Assembly: GCA_017409845.1 (NCBI GenBank)
Contig: JAFQRY010000012.1
Coordinates: 1-64,000 of the forward strand
DNA: 64,000 nt
Source: Clostridia bacterium
GTDB taxonomy: Bacteria > Bacillota > Clostridia > Oscillospirales > Acutalibacteraceae
Direction of reading: 5' to 3'
Shown here: positions 29,242-38,629 of the stretch, in pieces
Layout of the letters: each line of letters starts with the position of its first letter
How positions within the stretch are numbered: position 1 is the stretch's first letter
Notes under the pieces: generated by a model
What the model was told of the DNA's origin: nothing
What the model saw: the letters and a program-made list of their open reading frames with translations, nothing else
Database searches by the model: none
Made by a program: the position numbers and the translations under genes

Positions 29242-32200
29242 ATGCAGGAAAACAGTATTTTAAATTTTATAGGTGAATACATAAATCCGGGGCTGCGTGA
29301 AATTTTTTCAGGCGGCACGGTTGAGCGTATCTCACTTGATGAAGAAACAATGAAGCTGAGCATAACCGCACGCTTTGATATGTATGTTGAAGACAGGTTT
29401 ATAATTTCTGCTCAGAATGAAATAAAAAATGCTCTCGGAATAAATAAGGCGGTTATCATTCCGCTTTATCATCGCAATGCTTTTACTCAGGCTTGCGTGC
29501 CTCAGCTTGCAAGAGCGATGAAGGATAATATTGCCGCTGCAAACGGATTTCTTGAGAATGCACAGTTTACTCTCAGGGATGATGCAGTTGATATTTATGT
29601 TTTCAACGGTGCGGAAATCCTTATCGAATCAGGTGCAAAGGAGTTCCTTTCAAAATATATAAGAGATACCTTCGGCGTGCAGGTTACTGTTGAAATCAAG
29701 GGCGAGGGCGGTGCAAAGCTTGATTCTCCCGAATATGTTCAGATGCAGGCAGAGGGTATAAAAATCGAAGTGCCTGTTGAAGAGGATTTAAGCAAGCCGA
29801 AGGCTGCAAAGCAGGAGTTTGAGGATTTGCCGATTTCTCTTACAAACGCAAAGGTAATTTACGGCAACAAAATAAAATCAAAGCCTGTACCCCTTAAAGA
29901 GATTTCGATTGAAGACGGCAATGTTACCGTTTGGGGCAAAGTGTTTTCGCTTGATATGCGTGACACCAAAGACGGCAAAAGAAAAATCATCAATTTTAAT
30001 ATCACGGATAAAACCAACTCATACACCGTCAAGATTTTCGAAGCGGTTCAGAATTGCGAACAGCTTGTTGATAATCTTGCAGACGGAAAGGTTGTTATGC
30101 TCAGAGGTCATGTTGAATATGACGACTATATCAAGACCTACTGCATAAAAGCAAATTCCATAATGATAATTGAAGAAATTCCCGTTAAGGATACTGCGGA
30201 GGAAAAGCGTGTTGAGCTTCATATGCACACCAACATGTCCGCAATGGACGGTCTGACAAGTGCGAAGAAGCTTGTTGCAAGAGCCGCAAAATGGGGACAC
30301 AAGGCTGTGGCGATAACCGACCACGGTGTTGTTCAGGCGTTCCCTGAGGCTGCCGCTGCTGCCAAGGATAACGGAATCAAGGTTATCTACGGCATGGAGG
30401 GCTATTTCGTTGACGATTCGGTAAAAATCGTTACGGGCGAAAAAAATATGCCTCTGAGCGGAACATTTATCGTTTTTGACGTTGAAACAACGGGTCTGCG
30501 TACCGACAGGGAACGCCTCACCGAAATCGGTGCGGTAAAATATGTTGACGGTGCGGAGAGGGCAAGATTCCAGACCTTTGTAAATCCCGAAAGACCCATT
30601 CCCTCAAAAATAACCGACCTTACTGGCATAACAAACGCAATGGTTGCCAATGCTCCGAAAGAAGGAGAGGCGGTCAGAAAATTCTTTGAATTCTGCGGTG
30701 ACGGAGTTCTTGTTGCTCATAATGCAACCTTTGATACCGATGTCATAAAGCATGCCTGCCGCAGAAATTCGATTGAATATAACTTTACTCATATTGACAC
30801 TCTTGTAATGGCACAGAGCCTTGTTGAGGGAATAAAGAATTATAAGCTTGATGCGTTGCAGAAGCATTTCAAGCTTCCTGCCTTTGACCACCACAGAGCG
30901 GATGAGGATGCAGGTGCACTTGCAGGCATTTTTGAAAAGCTGCTTGAGCTTTGCACCGAAAAAGGCGCTGAAAACATTGAGGATATAAATGAAAAAATCC
31001 CCGTTAACGTCAAACGCCTTCCGACCTACCATATAATTATTCTTGCGAAAAACAAGGTTGGTCTTAAGCATCTTTATCAGCTTATTTCAAAGTCAAATCT
31101 CGAATATTATTACCGTCATCCCAGAATTCCGAAAAGTGAGCTTCTTGCACACAGAGAAGGTCTTATCGTCGGCAGTGCCTGCGAAGCGGGTCAGCTTTAT
31201 CAGGCGATATTCATGGGCAGACAAAAAGAAAAGCTGCTCGAAATGGCGGAAATTTACGATTATCTTGAAATCCAGCCCAACGGCAACAATGCTTTTATGG
31301 TCCGTGAGGGCATGGTTGACTCCGAAGAGGAGCTCAACGAAATCAACAGACGCATAATCCACCTTGCCGATGAGGTCGGAATTCCCGTTGTTGCAACGGG
31401 TGACGTTCATTTCATGGAAAAGGATGACAGCATCTTCCGTGAAATCCTTATGGCAGGTCAGGGCTTCAAGGATGCTTCCGAGCAGGCACCCCTTTACCTG
31501 CGAACAACTCAGGATATGCTCAGCGAGTTTGAATATCTCGGCGAGGATACCGCCTATGAGGTTGTTGTTAAAAATCCGAATCTCATTGCGGATATGTGTG
31601 AAGAAATAAAGCCCATTCCCGACGGCACCTATCCTCCCAAAATCGAAGGCTCCGATGAAGAGCTCAGAAAAATCTGCTACGAAAGAATGGAGGATTATTA
31701 CGGCTCTCCGCTTCCGGAATACATCAAGGAAAGACTCGATAAGGAGCTTGAATCCATTATCAAAAACGGATTTGCCGTTCTTTATATCATCGCTCAGAAG
31801 CTTGTGTGGAACTCAATGGAAAACGGCTATTATGTCGGCTCCAGAGGCTCTGTCGGCTCATCGTTTGTTGCGTTTGCGGCAGGTATTTCTGAGGTTAACC
31901 CGCTTGTTCCGCATTACATCTGCGAAAGCTGTAAGCACAGTGAATTCTTCTATAAGGGCGAATACGGCTCGGGCTACGATATGCCTCCCAAGGATTGCCC
32001 CGTCTGCGGAAAGCCCATGCACCGCGACGGTCACGATATTCCGTTTGAAACCTTCCTCGGCTTCTACGGCGATAAGCAGCCCGATATCGACCTTAACTTC
32101 TCGGGCGAATATCAGTTCTATGCCCACAGATACACCGAAGAGCTTTTCGGAAAGACCCATGTTTTCAAGGCGGGTACCATCGGCACTCTTGCCGATAAAA

Positions 32201-33522
32201 CCGCATTCGGTTTCGTTAAAAAATGGGCTGAGGAAAAAGGACTGTTCCTTTCGAGAGCAGAGGAGGAGCGTCTTGTTCAGGGCTGTGTCGGCGTTAAAAG
32301 AACAACCGGTCAGCATCCCGGCGGCATGGTTGTTGTGCCTGCGGATATGGATGCAGAGGATTTCACCCCCATTCAGCACCCTGCCGACGATGCAGACTCA
32401 ATCCACAGAACAACTCATTTCGATTTCCATTCGCTTCACGATACCATCCTCAAGCTCGATAACCTCGGCCATGATGTTCCCACACTTTATAAGCATCTCG
32501 AGGATCTGACGGGCATCTGCGTTATGGATGTTGACATATGCGACCCGAAGCTCTATGAGCTTCTGACTACTCCCGAGCCTCTCGGCGTAACGGCGGAGGA
32601 TATCGACTGCGAAACGGGAACTCTTTCTCTTCCCGAGCTCGGCACCCCCTTCGTGCGTCAGATGCTCATGGAATCGCAGCCCAAGAATTTCTCGGACATG
32701 CTCCAGATATCGGGTCTTTCTCACGGCACCGATGTTTGGATAGGCAATGCCCAGGAGCTTATCAAAAACGGCACCTGCACCATTTCTGAGGTTATCGGTA
32801 CCCGTGACAATATCATGGTTTACCTTATCAACAAGGGCGTTGAAAAGGGCATGGCATTCAAAATTATGGAAATTGTGCGTAAGGGCAAGGCAACAAAGCT
32901 TCTTACCGATGAGCATAAGCAGGCGATGATGGATAACGGTGTTCCGCAGTGGTATCTTGATTCGTGCATGAAGATTAAATATATGTTCCCGAAGGCTCAT
33001 GCGGCGGCATATGTAAGTGCGGCGATGCGTCTTGCGTGGTACAAGCTTTATAAGCCCGTTGAATATTATGCAACATTTATGACCGTTCGCGGTGAAGATA
33101 TTGATACTGCTGCCGTTCTTGCAGGCAGAGGTGCGGTTAAAAAGAAAATGGACGAAATCAAGCAGAAAATGCAGATGAAAACCGCAACCGCTAAGGAAGA
33201 AGGCACATTCACATCGCTTCAGGTTATCAATGAAATGATGGCAAGAGGCGTTGAAATTCTTCCGATTGATATTTACAAATCAACAGCAAACCGCTATATT
33301 ATCGAAGACGGAAAAATCAGGCTTCCCTTCTCTGCGATTGCAGGCTGCGGCGGCAGGGCTGCCGAAGGTCTTGAAGCCGCAAGAAATGACGGCGGCGGAG
33401 AGTTCCTTTCAATCGAGGATTTCCAGCTTCGTTCGGGTGCATCGAAAACAATCATTGCCGCACTCGAAGAAGGCGGTGCCTTCGCTTCTCTCCCGAAAAC
33501 AACACAGCTCAGCTTCTTTTAA
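29242..33522 (+). CDS. polC: DNA polymerase III alpha subunit, PolC type
   Basis: Replicative DNA polymerase of low-GC Gram-positives, with built-in proofreading. At 1426 residues it is typical. Domains in order: N-terminal and OB-fold region (about 1-320), first half of the PHP domain from VELHMHTNMSAMDG (about 324), inserted DnaQ-like 3'-5' exonuclease starting FIVFDVETTG (about 408-575), rest of PHP, a four-cysteine zinc finger (CESC at about 894, then CPVC), and the palm with PDIDLNFSGEY (about 947). The tip ends in LPKTTQLSFF, close to known PolC ends. GAGGAT precedes the ATG. It is the last conserved gene of the run before accessory genes begin. Confidence 0.98.
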   Translation: MQENSILNFIGEYINPGLREIFSGGTVERISLDEETMKLSITARFDMYVEDRFIISAQNEIKNALGINKAVIIPLYHRNAFTQACVPQLARAMKDNIAAANGFLENAQFTLRDDAVDIYVFNGAEILIESGAKEFLSKYIRDTFGVQVTVEIKGEGGAKLDSPEYVQMQAEGIKIEVPVEEDLSKPKAAKQEFEDLPISLTNAKVIYGNKIKSKPVPLKEISIEDGNVTVWGKVFSLDMRDTKDGKRKIINFNITDKTNSYTVKIFEAVQNCEQLVDNLADGKVVMLRGHVEYDDYIKTYCIKANSIMIIEEIPVKDTAEEKRVELHMHTNMSAMDGLTSAKKLVARAAKWGHKAVAITDHGVVQAFPEAAAAAKDNGIKVIYGMEGYFVDDSVKIVTGEKNMPLSGTFIVFDVETTGLRTDRERLTEIGAVKYVDGAERARFQTFVNPERPIPSKITDLTGITNAMVANAPKEGEAVRKFFEFCGDGVLVAHNATFDTDVIKHACRRNSIEYNFTHIDTLVMAQSLVEGIKNYKLDALQKHFKLPAFDHHRADEDAGALAGIFEKLLELCTEKGAENIEDINEKIPVNVKRLPTYHIIILAKNKVGLKHLYQLISKSNLEYYYRHPRIPKSELLAHREGLIVGSACEAGQLYQAIFMGRQKEKLLEMAEIYDYLEIQPNGNNAFMVREGMVDSEEELNEINRRIIHLADEVGIPVVATGDVHFMEKDDSIFREILMAGQGFKDASEQAPLYLRTTQDMLSEFEYLGEDTAYEVVVKNPNLIADMCEEIKPIPDGTYPPKIEGSDEELRKICYERMEDYYGSPLPEYIKERLDKELESIIKNGFAVLYIIAQKLVWNSMENGYYVGSRGSVGSSFVAFAAGISEVNPLVPHYICESCKHSEFFYKGEYGSGYDMPPKDCPVCGKPMHRDGHDIPFETFLGFYGDKQPDIDLNFSGEYQFYAHRYTEELFGKTHVFKAGTIGTLADKTAFGFVKKWAEEKGLFLSRAEEERLVQGCVGVKRTTGQHPGGMVVVPADMDAEDFTPIQHPADDADSIHRTTHFDFHSLHDTILKLDNLGHDVPTLYKHLEDLTGICVMDVDICDPKLYELLTTPEPLGVTAEDIDCETGTLSLPELGTPFVRQMLMESQPKNFSDMLQISGLSHGTDVWIGNAQELIKNGTCTISEVIGTRDNIMVYLINKGVEKGMAFKIMEIVRKGKATKLLTDEHKQAMMDNGVPQWYLDSCMKIKYMFPKAHAAAYVSAAMRLAWYKLYKPVEYYATFMTVRGEDIDTAAVLAGRGAVKKKMDEIKQKMQMKTATAKEEGTFTSLQVINEMMARGVEILPIDIYKSTANRYIIEDGKIRLPFSAIAGCGGRAAEGLEAARNDGGGEFLSIEDFQLRSGASKTIIAALEEGGAFASLPKTTQLSFF

Positions 33523-33534
33523 AAGGATGATGCT

Positions 33535-34848
33535 ATGAATAAATCAAAAATCCCTCTCCGACAGAGAACATGGTATAAGCTTGATAATGCCGCAAAGGTT
33601 TTCCCGGGGCAGGACAGCTCATCGTGGTCAAATGTCTACAGGCTTTCGGCAACTCTTACCGAGGCTGTTGACCCTCAGCTTCTTGAAAAAGCCCTTGAAA
33701 TAACCCTGCGACGCTTTCCAACCTTCGATGTAAGGATGAAAAACGGTTTTTTCTGGCATTATCTTGAAAAAAATCCTTACGGTATTCCTCCTGTTATGCA
33801 GGATATTGCAAATCCCTGCACACGCTTTAAAAGCAAAGAAAACAAGGGCTACCTTTTCAAGGTTTATTATTATGAAAACCGCATTTCTCTTGAATTTTAT
33901 CATTCCCTGACCGACGGCTACGGTGCATCAAGATTTTTTATGACTCTGCTTGCAGTCTATCTCCGTCAGACGGGCAAGGAAATCCCGAGCGGAGAAAGTG
34001 TTTTTGATGTTGACGAGGAGCCCCGTCCCGAGGAGGCAGAGGATTCCTATTCAAAGGTCTGCAATTCAAAGGCAAAGGCAAAGCTTCTTCAGAAATTCAC
34101 CTATCGCTTCAAAGGCGAAAGGCTTCCGAAGCATGTTGTCAATGTAACCACGGGATACATGCCCGTTTCCGTTATAAAAGAAAAGGCGGCGGAGCACGGA
34201 GTAACCGTTACCGAATATCTTTCTGCGGTTCTTCTCTGGGTTATGTATAACCTTCAGAAGCAGGAAGAAAAAAACAGAGAAAAGCATGTTGGAATTCAGA
34301 TTCCCGTTAATGCAAGAGGCTTTTTCGGCAGTCAGACTCTGCGTAATTTCATGCTTTGCTATTCCTTCCAGTTTGACCCGAAAAAAGGTGAGTATACCTT
34401 TCCTGAAATCGTCAGGCAGCTGTCGCTCTATCTCCGTTATATCAACAACGAAAAAGAGCTTCAGGCAATGATGAACAGCAACATGGGAATAGAGAGAAAT
34501 CCCGTTATGAGAATTATTCCCTCGTTTCTCAAGGATTTCGGCGTCAGCGTGGTTTATAAATTTGCAGGCGAAAAGGCAACAAGCTGTCTTATTTCAAATG
34601 TCGGAGTAGTTAAAACTCCGAAGGAAATGGAGCAATATATCGAAAAGCTTGTTCTTGTTATGGGACCCGCTATGAGAAACGGTGCAAGATGCGGTGCTCT
34701 GTCCTACAAAAACACTCTCGCTTTTACCATATCCAATATTTATGTGAGCACAAAAATTCAGAAAGAATTTTTTACAACGCTCGTCAGATTCGGTATTCCC
34801 GTTAAAATCGAAAGCAACAAAAATTCCATTATGGGAGGTGACCGCTGA
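33535..34848 (+). CDS. Condensation/acyltransferase-superfamily protein (alcohol acetyltransferase-like)
   Basis: 437 residues with the organisation of the chloramphenicol acetyltransferase/condensation superfamily. The active-site motif HxxxDG is present as YHSLTDGYG (His123, Asp127), and a second conserved region reads IPVNARGFF near residue 260. Members transfer acyl groups to alcohols or amines, or form peptide bonds in NRPS; here no carrier domain is present, so a stand-alone acyltransferase is likely. It starts 12 nt after polC and overlaps the next gene by 1 nt, so it is cotranslated with a zinc-ribbon membrane protein. The substrate is unknown; the alcohol acetyltransferase name is only the nearest description. 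Confidence 0.7.
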   Translation: MNKSKIPLRQRTWYKLDNAAKVFPGQDSSSWSNVYRLSATLTEAVDPQLLEKALEITLRRFPTFDVRMKNGFFWHYLEKNPYGIPPVMQDIANPCTRFKSKENKGYLFKVYYYENRISLEFYHSLTDGYGASRFFMTLLAVYLRQTGKEIPSGESVFDVDEEPRPEEAEDSYSKVCNSKAKAKLLQKFTYRFKGERLPKHVVNVTTGYMPVSVIKEKAAEHGVTVTEYLSAVLLWVMYNLQKQEEKNREKHVGIQIPVNARGFFGSQTLRNFMLCYSFQFDPKKGEYTFPEIVRQLSLYLRYINNEKELQAMMNSNMGIERNPVMRIIPSFLKDFGVSVVYKFAGEKATSCLISNVGVVKTPKEMEQYIEKLVLVMGPAMRNGARCGALSYKNTLAFTISNIYVSTKIQKEFFTTLVRFGIPVKIESNKNSIMGGDR

Positions 34849-35543
34849 TGTCATACTGCGTAAACTGCGGTGTTGAGCTCGAAAAAGGCTGCCCTTCGTG
34901 TCCTTTGTGCGATACGCCGGTCATAAATCCCCGTGAAAAAAGTGCAGGCGAAAAACCCGTTTATCCCGAAAATCTTATTATTCCGAAATCGCTGAGCAAA
35001 AAATACTGGGTGTTCATACTTTCTCTTGTAATACTCATCCCGAATCTCGTTCTCATAATTCTGAATGCGATTCTTTTTGAAAGCGGAGTTGTCAAATATA
35101 TTGTCGGCGGCTTCATTGTTGCGTGGATATGGTTTCTTTTTCCTCTTTTATGGAAAAAACCGCTTCCCGTCATCCTGCTTGCGATTGATGCCATTGCACT
35201 TCTGACATATCTTGATATGTTCAAAATATACGGCGATGATAACGGCTGGTTCAGTGCGGTTGCAATGCCGGTCGTCATTGCTCTGTGGGCGATATGCAAT
35301 CTGTTTATCTTCTGGCTGAAAAAGCGGAGAAACAAATCGCTTATCGCAATCGCCGTGCTTGGTGCAATAACCGTTATGACTGTTGTGATTGAAGTCTGCA
35401 TGAGCATGTATTATTTAGGCAGACTTGAAATAGTTGTTTCGTTTGTCACTGCTGCATGCAGTGCTTCGCTGATGATTTTCTTTGCTTTTCTTTACAAAAG
35501 CAAACGCCTCAAGGCTTGGGCGAAGCGAAAATTCTTTATGTAA
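34848..35543 (+). CDS. Zinc-ribbon membrane protein (DUF6320-like)
   Basis: 231 residues. The N-terminus has a zinc ribbon of two CxxC knuckles (Cys4/Cys7 in CVNC, Cys18/Cys21 in CPLC). A short linker and six predicted membrane helices follow. The start ATG overlaps the stop of the acyltransferase-like gene (TGATG), strong evidence for a functional pair. From memory this architecture matches a family named DUF6320; I could not verify the name. Function unknown; it might anchor or sense for the acyltransferase at the membrane. Confidence 0.65.
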   Translation: MSYCVNCGVELEKGCPSCPLCDTPVINPREKSAGEKPVYPENLIIPKSLSKKYWVFILSLVILIPNLVLIILNAILFESGVVKYIVGGFIVAWIWFLFPLLWKKPLPVILLAIDAIALLTYLDMFKIYGDDNGWFSAVAMPVVIALWAICNLFIFWLKKRRNKSLIAIAVLGAITVMTVVIEVCMSMYYLGRLEIVVSFVTAACSASLMIFFAFLYKSKRLKAWAKRKFFM

Positions 35544-35573
35544 ATTATTTTTCCGTCGAAAGGAAGGTCTGTT

Positions 35574-37055
35574 ATGAATAAAAAGAAAGTAATCCGCAAT
35601 ACCGTTCTCGGTGCACTCGGCGTTGCTGCAGGTGCAACCGCAATCAAGGCTGCAAAATATGTTCCCGAAAAGAAGGATTACGGTCAGCCTACGGAAGAAA
35701 ATGTTGACGCAAAAAGATGTCAGGAGCATCTTTCAAAGGCAATTTCAATTCCCACAATAAGCTATCCCGACAAAGCAAACATTGATTTTACTCAGTTTGA
35801 TAAGTTCCATGCTTTTCTTGAAGAAGCATTCCCTCTTATTCATAAAACTCTCGAAAAAGAGATTGTTCAGGAAGCAAGCCTGATTTATCGCTGGAAGGGA
35901 ACAAGAGATGACCTTGACCCCATTGCTCTTCTTGCACATCAGGATGTTGTTCCCATTTCAGAGGGAACAGAGCAGGATTGGGAGCATGAGCCCTTCAGCG
36001 GATATAATGACGGCGAATTCATCTGGGGCAGAGGTGCTCTTGATATGAAGAACCACCTTATCGGTGTTATGGATGCCGTTGAAACTCTTCTTGAGGAAGG
36101 CTTTCAGCCCGAAAGAGACGTTTATCTTCTTTTCGGTCAGGATGAAGAGGTTGTTGCTTCAGAAGACGGCGGTGCAAAGAACATTATGAGAACCCTCAAG
36201 GAAAGAGGAATTCATCTTGACTGTGTTCTCGATGAGGGCGGTGCTATCATTCCCGTAAATGTAAAGGGAATTCTCAACAATAAGGAGCTTATCGGCGTAG
36301 GTATTGCCGAAAAGGGCTATACCGATATCGAAATCACCGTTACCGCAAAGGGCGGCCATTCATCGCAGCCTCCCGTTCATTCAGGTCTCGGCGAGCTTGC
36401 AAATGTCATAAAGGACCTTGAAAATCATCAGTTCAAGGCAGAGCTCATGCCTTTTGTAAAGAATCTTTTCTCGGGTGTCGGCAGAAGCTGCACATATCCC
36501 GCAAGACTTATCACCTGCAATCTCGATTATCTTCAGCCGCTTCTGAAATACGGCATGACAAAAATTCCCTTTGCCGCATGTCTTGTCAGAACAACAACTG
36601 CTGTTACCATGGCTCAGGGCAGCCCTGCAGCAAACGTTCTTCCCCAGAAAGCAAGCGTTGTTGTCAACTTCAGACAGATGCCCGGCGTGACTGTTCAGGA
36701 TGTTGTTGACCACATCCGCAAGGTTTGCAGAAACAAGGATATCGAAATAAATGTGCTCAAGGCAAAGGAAGCATCGAAATTCTCACCCACAGATTCAAGA
36801 GCGTTCAGAATTATAGAGAAGCTTTGCATGCAGGATAACCCCAACAGCATTGTTGCTCCTTATCTTGTTATGGGCGGAACGGATGCCTGCTATTATGAGC
36901 CCATCTGTGAAAACATATACCGTTATGCACCTTATAAGGTGAGCGTTCCTCTGCTCAGAAATACCCACGGCACCAACGAAAGAATTCCCGTTGAAGCGGT
37001 TGCACCTGCAGTTGCCTTCTTCAAGAAATATATCAGAAATGCATCGGCAGAATAA
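35574..37055 (+). CDS. M20-family metallopeptidase (PM20D1-like)
   Basis: 493 residues. After a short hydrophobic N-terminus (about residues 9-27) that may be a membrane anchor, the M20 zinc-peptidase signature is clear: ALLAHQDVVP (His122, Asp124), GRGALDMKN, GQDEEVV with the general-base Glu, a dimerisation domain (KGGHSSQPP), MGGTDACYY and the last ligand region NTHGTNERI. Members hydrolyse N-acyl amino acids or small peptides. It is larger than typical M20A dipeptidases and closest in layout to carboxypeptidase-S/PM20D1-type enzymes. GGAAGG lies upstream of the ATG. The glycerate kinase starts 1 nt after it, so the two are cotranscribed. The natural substrate is not evident. Confidence 0.85.
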   Translation: MNKKKVIRNTVLGALGVAAGATAIKAAKYVPEKKDYGQPTEENVDAKRCQEHLSKAISIPTISYPDKANIDFTQFDKFHAFLEEAFPLIHKTLEKEIVQEASLIYRWKGTRDDLDPIALLAHQDVVPISEGTEQDWEHEPFSGYNDGEFIWGRGALDMKNHLIGVMDAVETLLEEGFQPERDVYLLFGQDEEVVASEDGGAKNIMRTLKERGIHLDCVLDEGGAIIPVNVKGILNNKELIGVGIAEKGYTDIEITVTAKGGHSSQPPVHSGLGELANVIKDLENHQFKAELMPFVKNLFSGVGRSCTYPARLITCNLDYLQPLLKYGMTKIPFAACLVRTTTAVTMAQGSPAANVLPQKASVVVNFRQMPGVTVQDVVDHIRKVCRNKDIEINVLKAKEASKFSPTDSRAFRIIEKLCMQDNPNSIVAPYLVMGGTDACYYEPICENIYRYAPYKVSVPLLRNTHGTNERIPVEAVAPAVAFFKKYIRNASAE

Positions 37056-37056
37056 T

Positions 37057-38166
37057 ATGAATATTCTTATTGCACCAGACAGCTTCAAGGGCACGCTGAC
37101 CGCAGATGAGGTCTGCGGCATTATTGCAAAAGCCTTTGAGGATACATTGAATGATATAAAAATAACAAAGCTCCCCGCTGCCGACGGCGGCGAGGGGCTT
37201 TGCTCTTGTCTGCATAAAATCTGCGGCGGCGAGATGATAAAAGCAGAGGTCAGCGGTGTTTTCTTTGAAAAAATGACTGCAGAATACCTGATGCTCGATG
37301 ATAAAACTGCGGTAATCGAAATGGCAGCCTGTGCGGGGCTTCCGCTTGCAGGCGACAGCAAAAATCCCGAAAAAGCAACAACCTTCGGAGTGGGTGAGCT
37401 TATAAACGACGCAATATCAAACGGTGCACGCAGGATTCTTCTCGGTCTGGGCGGAAGTGCAACCAACGATTGCGGCTTCGGCATGGCATCGGCACTCGGA
37501 TTTTGTTTCTTTGACAAAAACGGCAAGAAATTTATTCCGACGGGTGAAACCTTATCCGATGTAGCAAGAATAGAAAAGCCTGCAGATGAAGTTAAAATTC
37601 CCGTTGTTGCCGCATGTGATGTTGAAAACCCTCTTTACGGCGAAAACGGAGCGGCTTATGTTTTTGCACCGCAGAAGGGTGCACACGAAGAAATGGTGAA
37701 ACGCCTTGATGCAGGGCTGCGCCATGCTTCGGAGCTTATAAAGCGTGATTTGCAGCTCGACACAGCAGAAATAAAAGGTGCGGGTGCCGCAGGCGGAATG
37801 GGAGCAGGTGCGGTTGCGTTTCTTAATGCAGAGCTCAGAAAAGGCATTGATATTCTGCTTGATAAAGCGGATTTTGATAAAAAGGCATCCGAAGCAGATC
37901 TGATAATAACAGGCGAAGGCAGACTCGATTTTCAAAGCGTCAACGGCAAGGTTATTTCGGGTATTGCGGAAAGAGCGGCAAAGCACGGCAAAAAGCTTAT
38001 CGCAATCTGCGGCAGCAAGGGCAGGGGAGCGGAAGAAATCAAAAAGCTCGGTGTATCGGAGCTTTATTTCTCCTGCGAAACCGAAAAGCCGTTTGATGAA
38101 ATAATAAAAACCTGCCGGGAGGATTTATACAAAATATCGCTCGCAGCGGCAAAAAATTACCAATAA
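37057..38166 (+). CDS. glxK: Glycerate kinase (GlxK/GarK type)
   Basis: Phosphorylates D-glycerate, normally to 2-phosphoglycerate in this family, linking glycerate or serine breakdown to glycolysis. Motifs seen: start MNILIAPDSFKGTLTADEV, PAADGGEG, LLGLGGSATNDCG, GAAGGMGAG and ITGEGRLDFQS, all diagnostic of the class II kinase family. It is 369 residues, the usual length. The ATG at 37057 is chosen over longer in-frame options because the homology begins exactly there, 1 nt after the preceding gene's stop. No terminator lies immediately behind it; a repeat block follows. Confidence 0.93.
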   Translation: MNILIAPDSFKGTLTADEVCGIIAKAFEDTLNDIKITKLPAADGGEGLCSCLHKICGGEMIKAEVSGVFFEKMTAEYLMLDDKTAVIEMAACAGLPLAGDSKNPEKATTFGVGELINDAISNGARRILLGLGGSATNDCGFGMASALGFCFFDKNGKKFIPTGETLSDVARIEKPADEVKIPVVAACDVENPLYGENGAAYVFAPQKGAHEEMVKRLDAGLRHASELIKRDLQLDTAEIKGAGAAGGMGAGAVAFLNAELRKGIDILLDKADFDKKASEADLIITGEGRLDFQSVNGKVISGIAERAAKHGKKLIAICGSKGRGAEEIKKLGVSELYFSCETEKPFDEIIKTCREDLYKISLAAAKNYQ

Positions 38167-38170
38167 TCAT

Positions 38171-38211
38171 GTAGGGGCGATTTTTTTCGGGCGGATGATA
38201 TCCGCCCCTAC
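38171..38211. repeat. Nested inverted repeat at the start of the intergenic repeat block
   Basis: GTAGGGGCG (38171-38179) is inverted as CGCCCCTAC (38203-38211). An inner hairpin GGGCGGAT/ATCCGCCC lies at 38189-38207. A T-run (38181-38187) sits in the first loop. It may also act as the terminator of the glycerate kinase transcript. Confidence 0.65.
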
Positions 38212-38219
38212 CCGCACGA

Positions 38220-38303
38220 GTGATATACGCAATGCGTGTGATATATTGCTGACGCAATGTGATATTTTTGCCGATGGCAAAAGTGATATTCGCCTGACGG
38301 CGA
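38220..38303. repeat. GTGATAT-spaced ladder of four hairpins
   Basis: GTGATAT occurs at 38220, 38238, 38259 and 38283, spaced 18, 21 and 24 bp. After each copy comes a small hairpin: ACGC/GCGT, ATTGC/GCAAT, TTTTGCC/GGCAAAA and TCGCC/GGCGA. Loops alternate between 3 nt and TGAC. The spacings rise by 3 bp. I saw no RBS-supported gene through it. Confidence 0.75.
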
Positions 38304-38333
38304 GTTTCGTCCATATCAGCACAAGCCGTAGGG

Positions 38334-38493
38334 GTCGGCGACCCGACGACCCGTCCGTACCGTCAGGTACGGAAAGATTTTTCAATGAAAAATGAATAAT
38401 GAATAATGAAAAATTTCGGAAGGGCTCCGCCCTTACCCGAATGTTTTAATAATAAATTTTTGTGTGTAGGGCGGGATGCCCTCATCCCGCCGT
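38334..38493. repeat. Dispersed ~160-bp palindrome-rich repeat, copy 2
   Basis: This is the second copy of the element at 20229-20389, in the same orientation. The main difference is an inserted CCGTACC/GGTACGG hairpin after the first dyad. It sits directly behind the GTGATAT ladder, in the 463-bp gap between glycerate kinase and a small secreted protein gene. The remainder of that gap (38494-38629) is AT-rich leader with no other feature seen. Confidence 0.8.
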
Positions 38494-38629
38494 CGATAAA
38501 ACGAAAAACCAATTGAAACACCTATCGCTGTTAAAGCGGCGGAAAGTTTTACAAACTTATTACAGATTATATAAAATCTTGATTTCTTCTTTTTGCAATG
38601 ATAGAATAAAGAAAAAGGGGATTTTTGCC

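Noticed and set aside
38462-38629. Longer start for the small secreted protein
   Set aside because: The extension crosses repeat DNA; the signal peptide and RBS fit the ATG at 38630.
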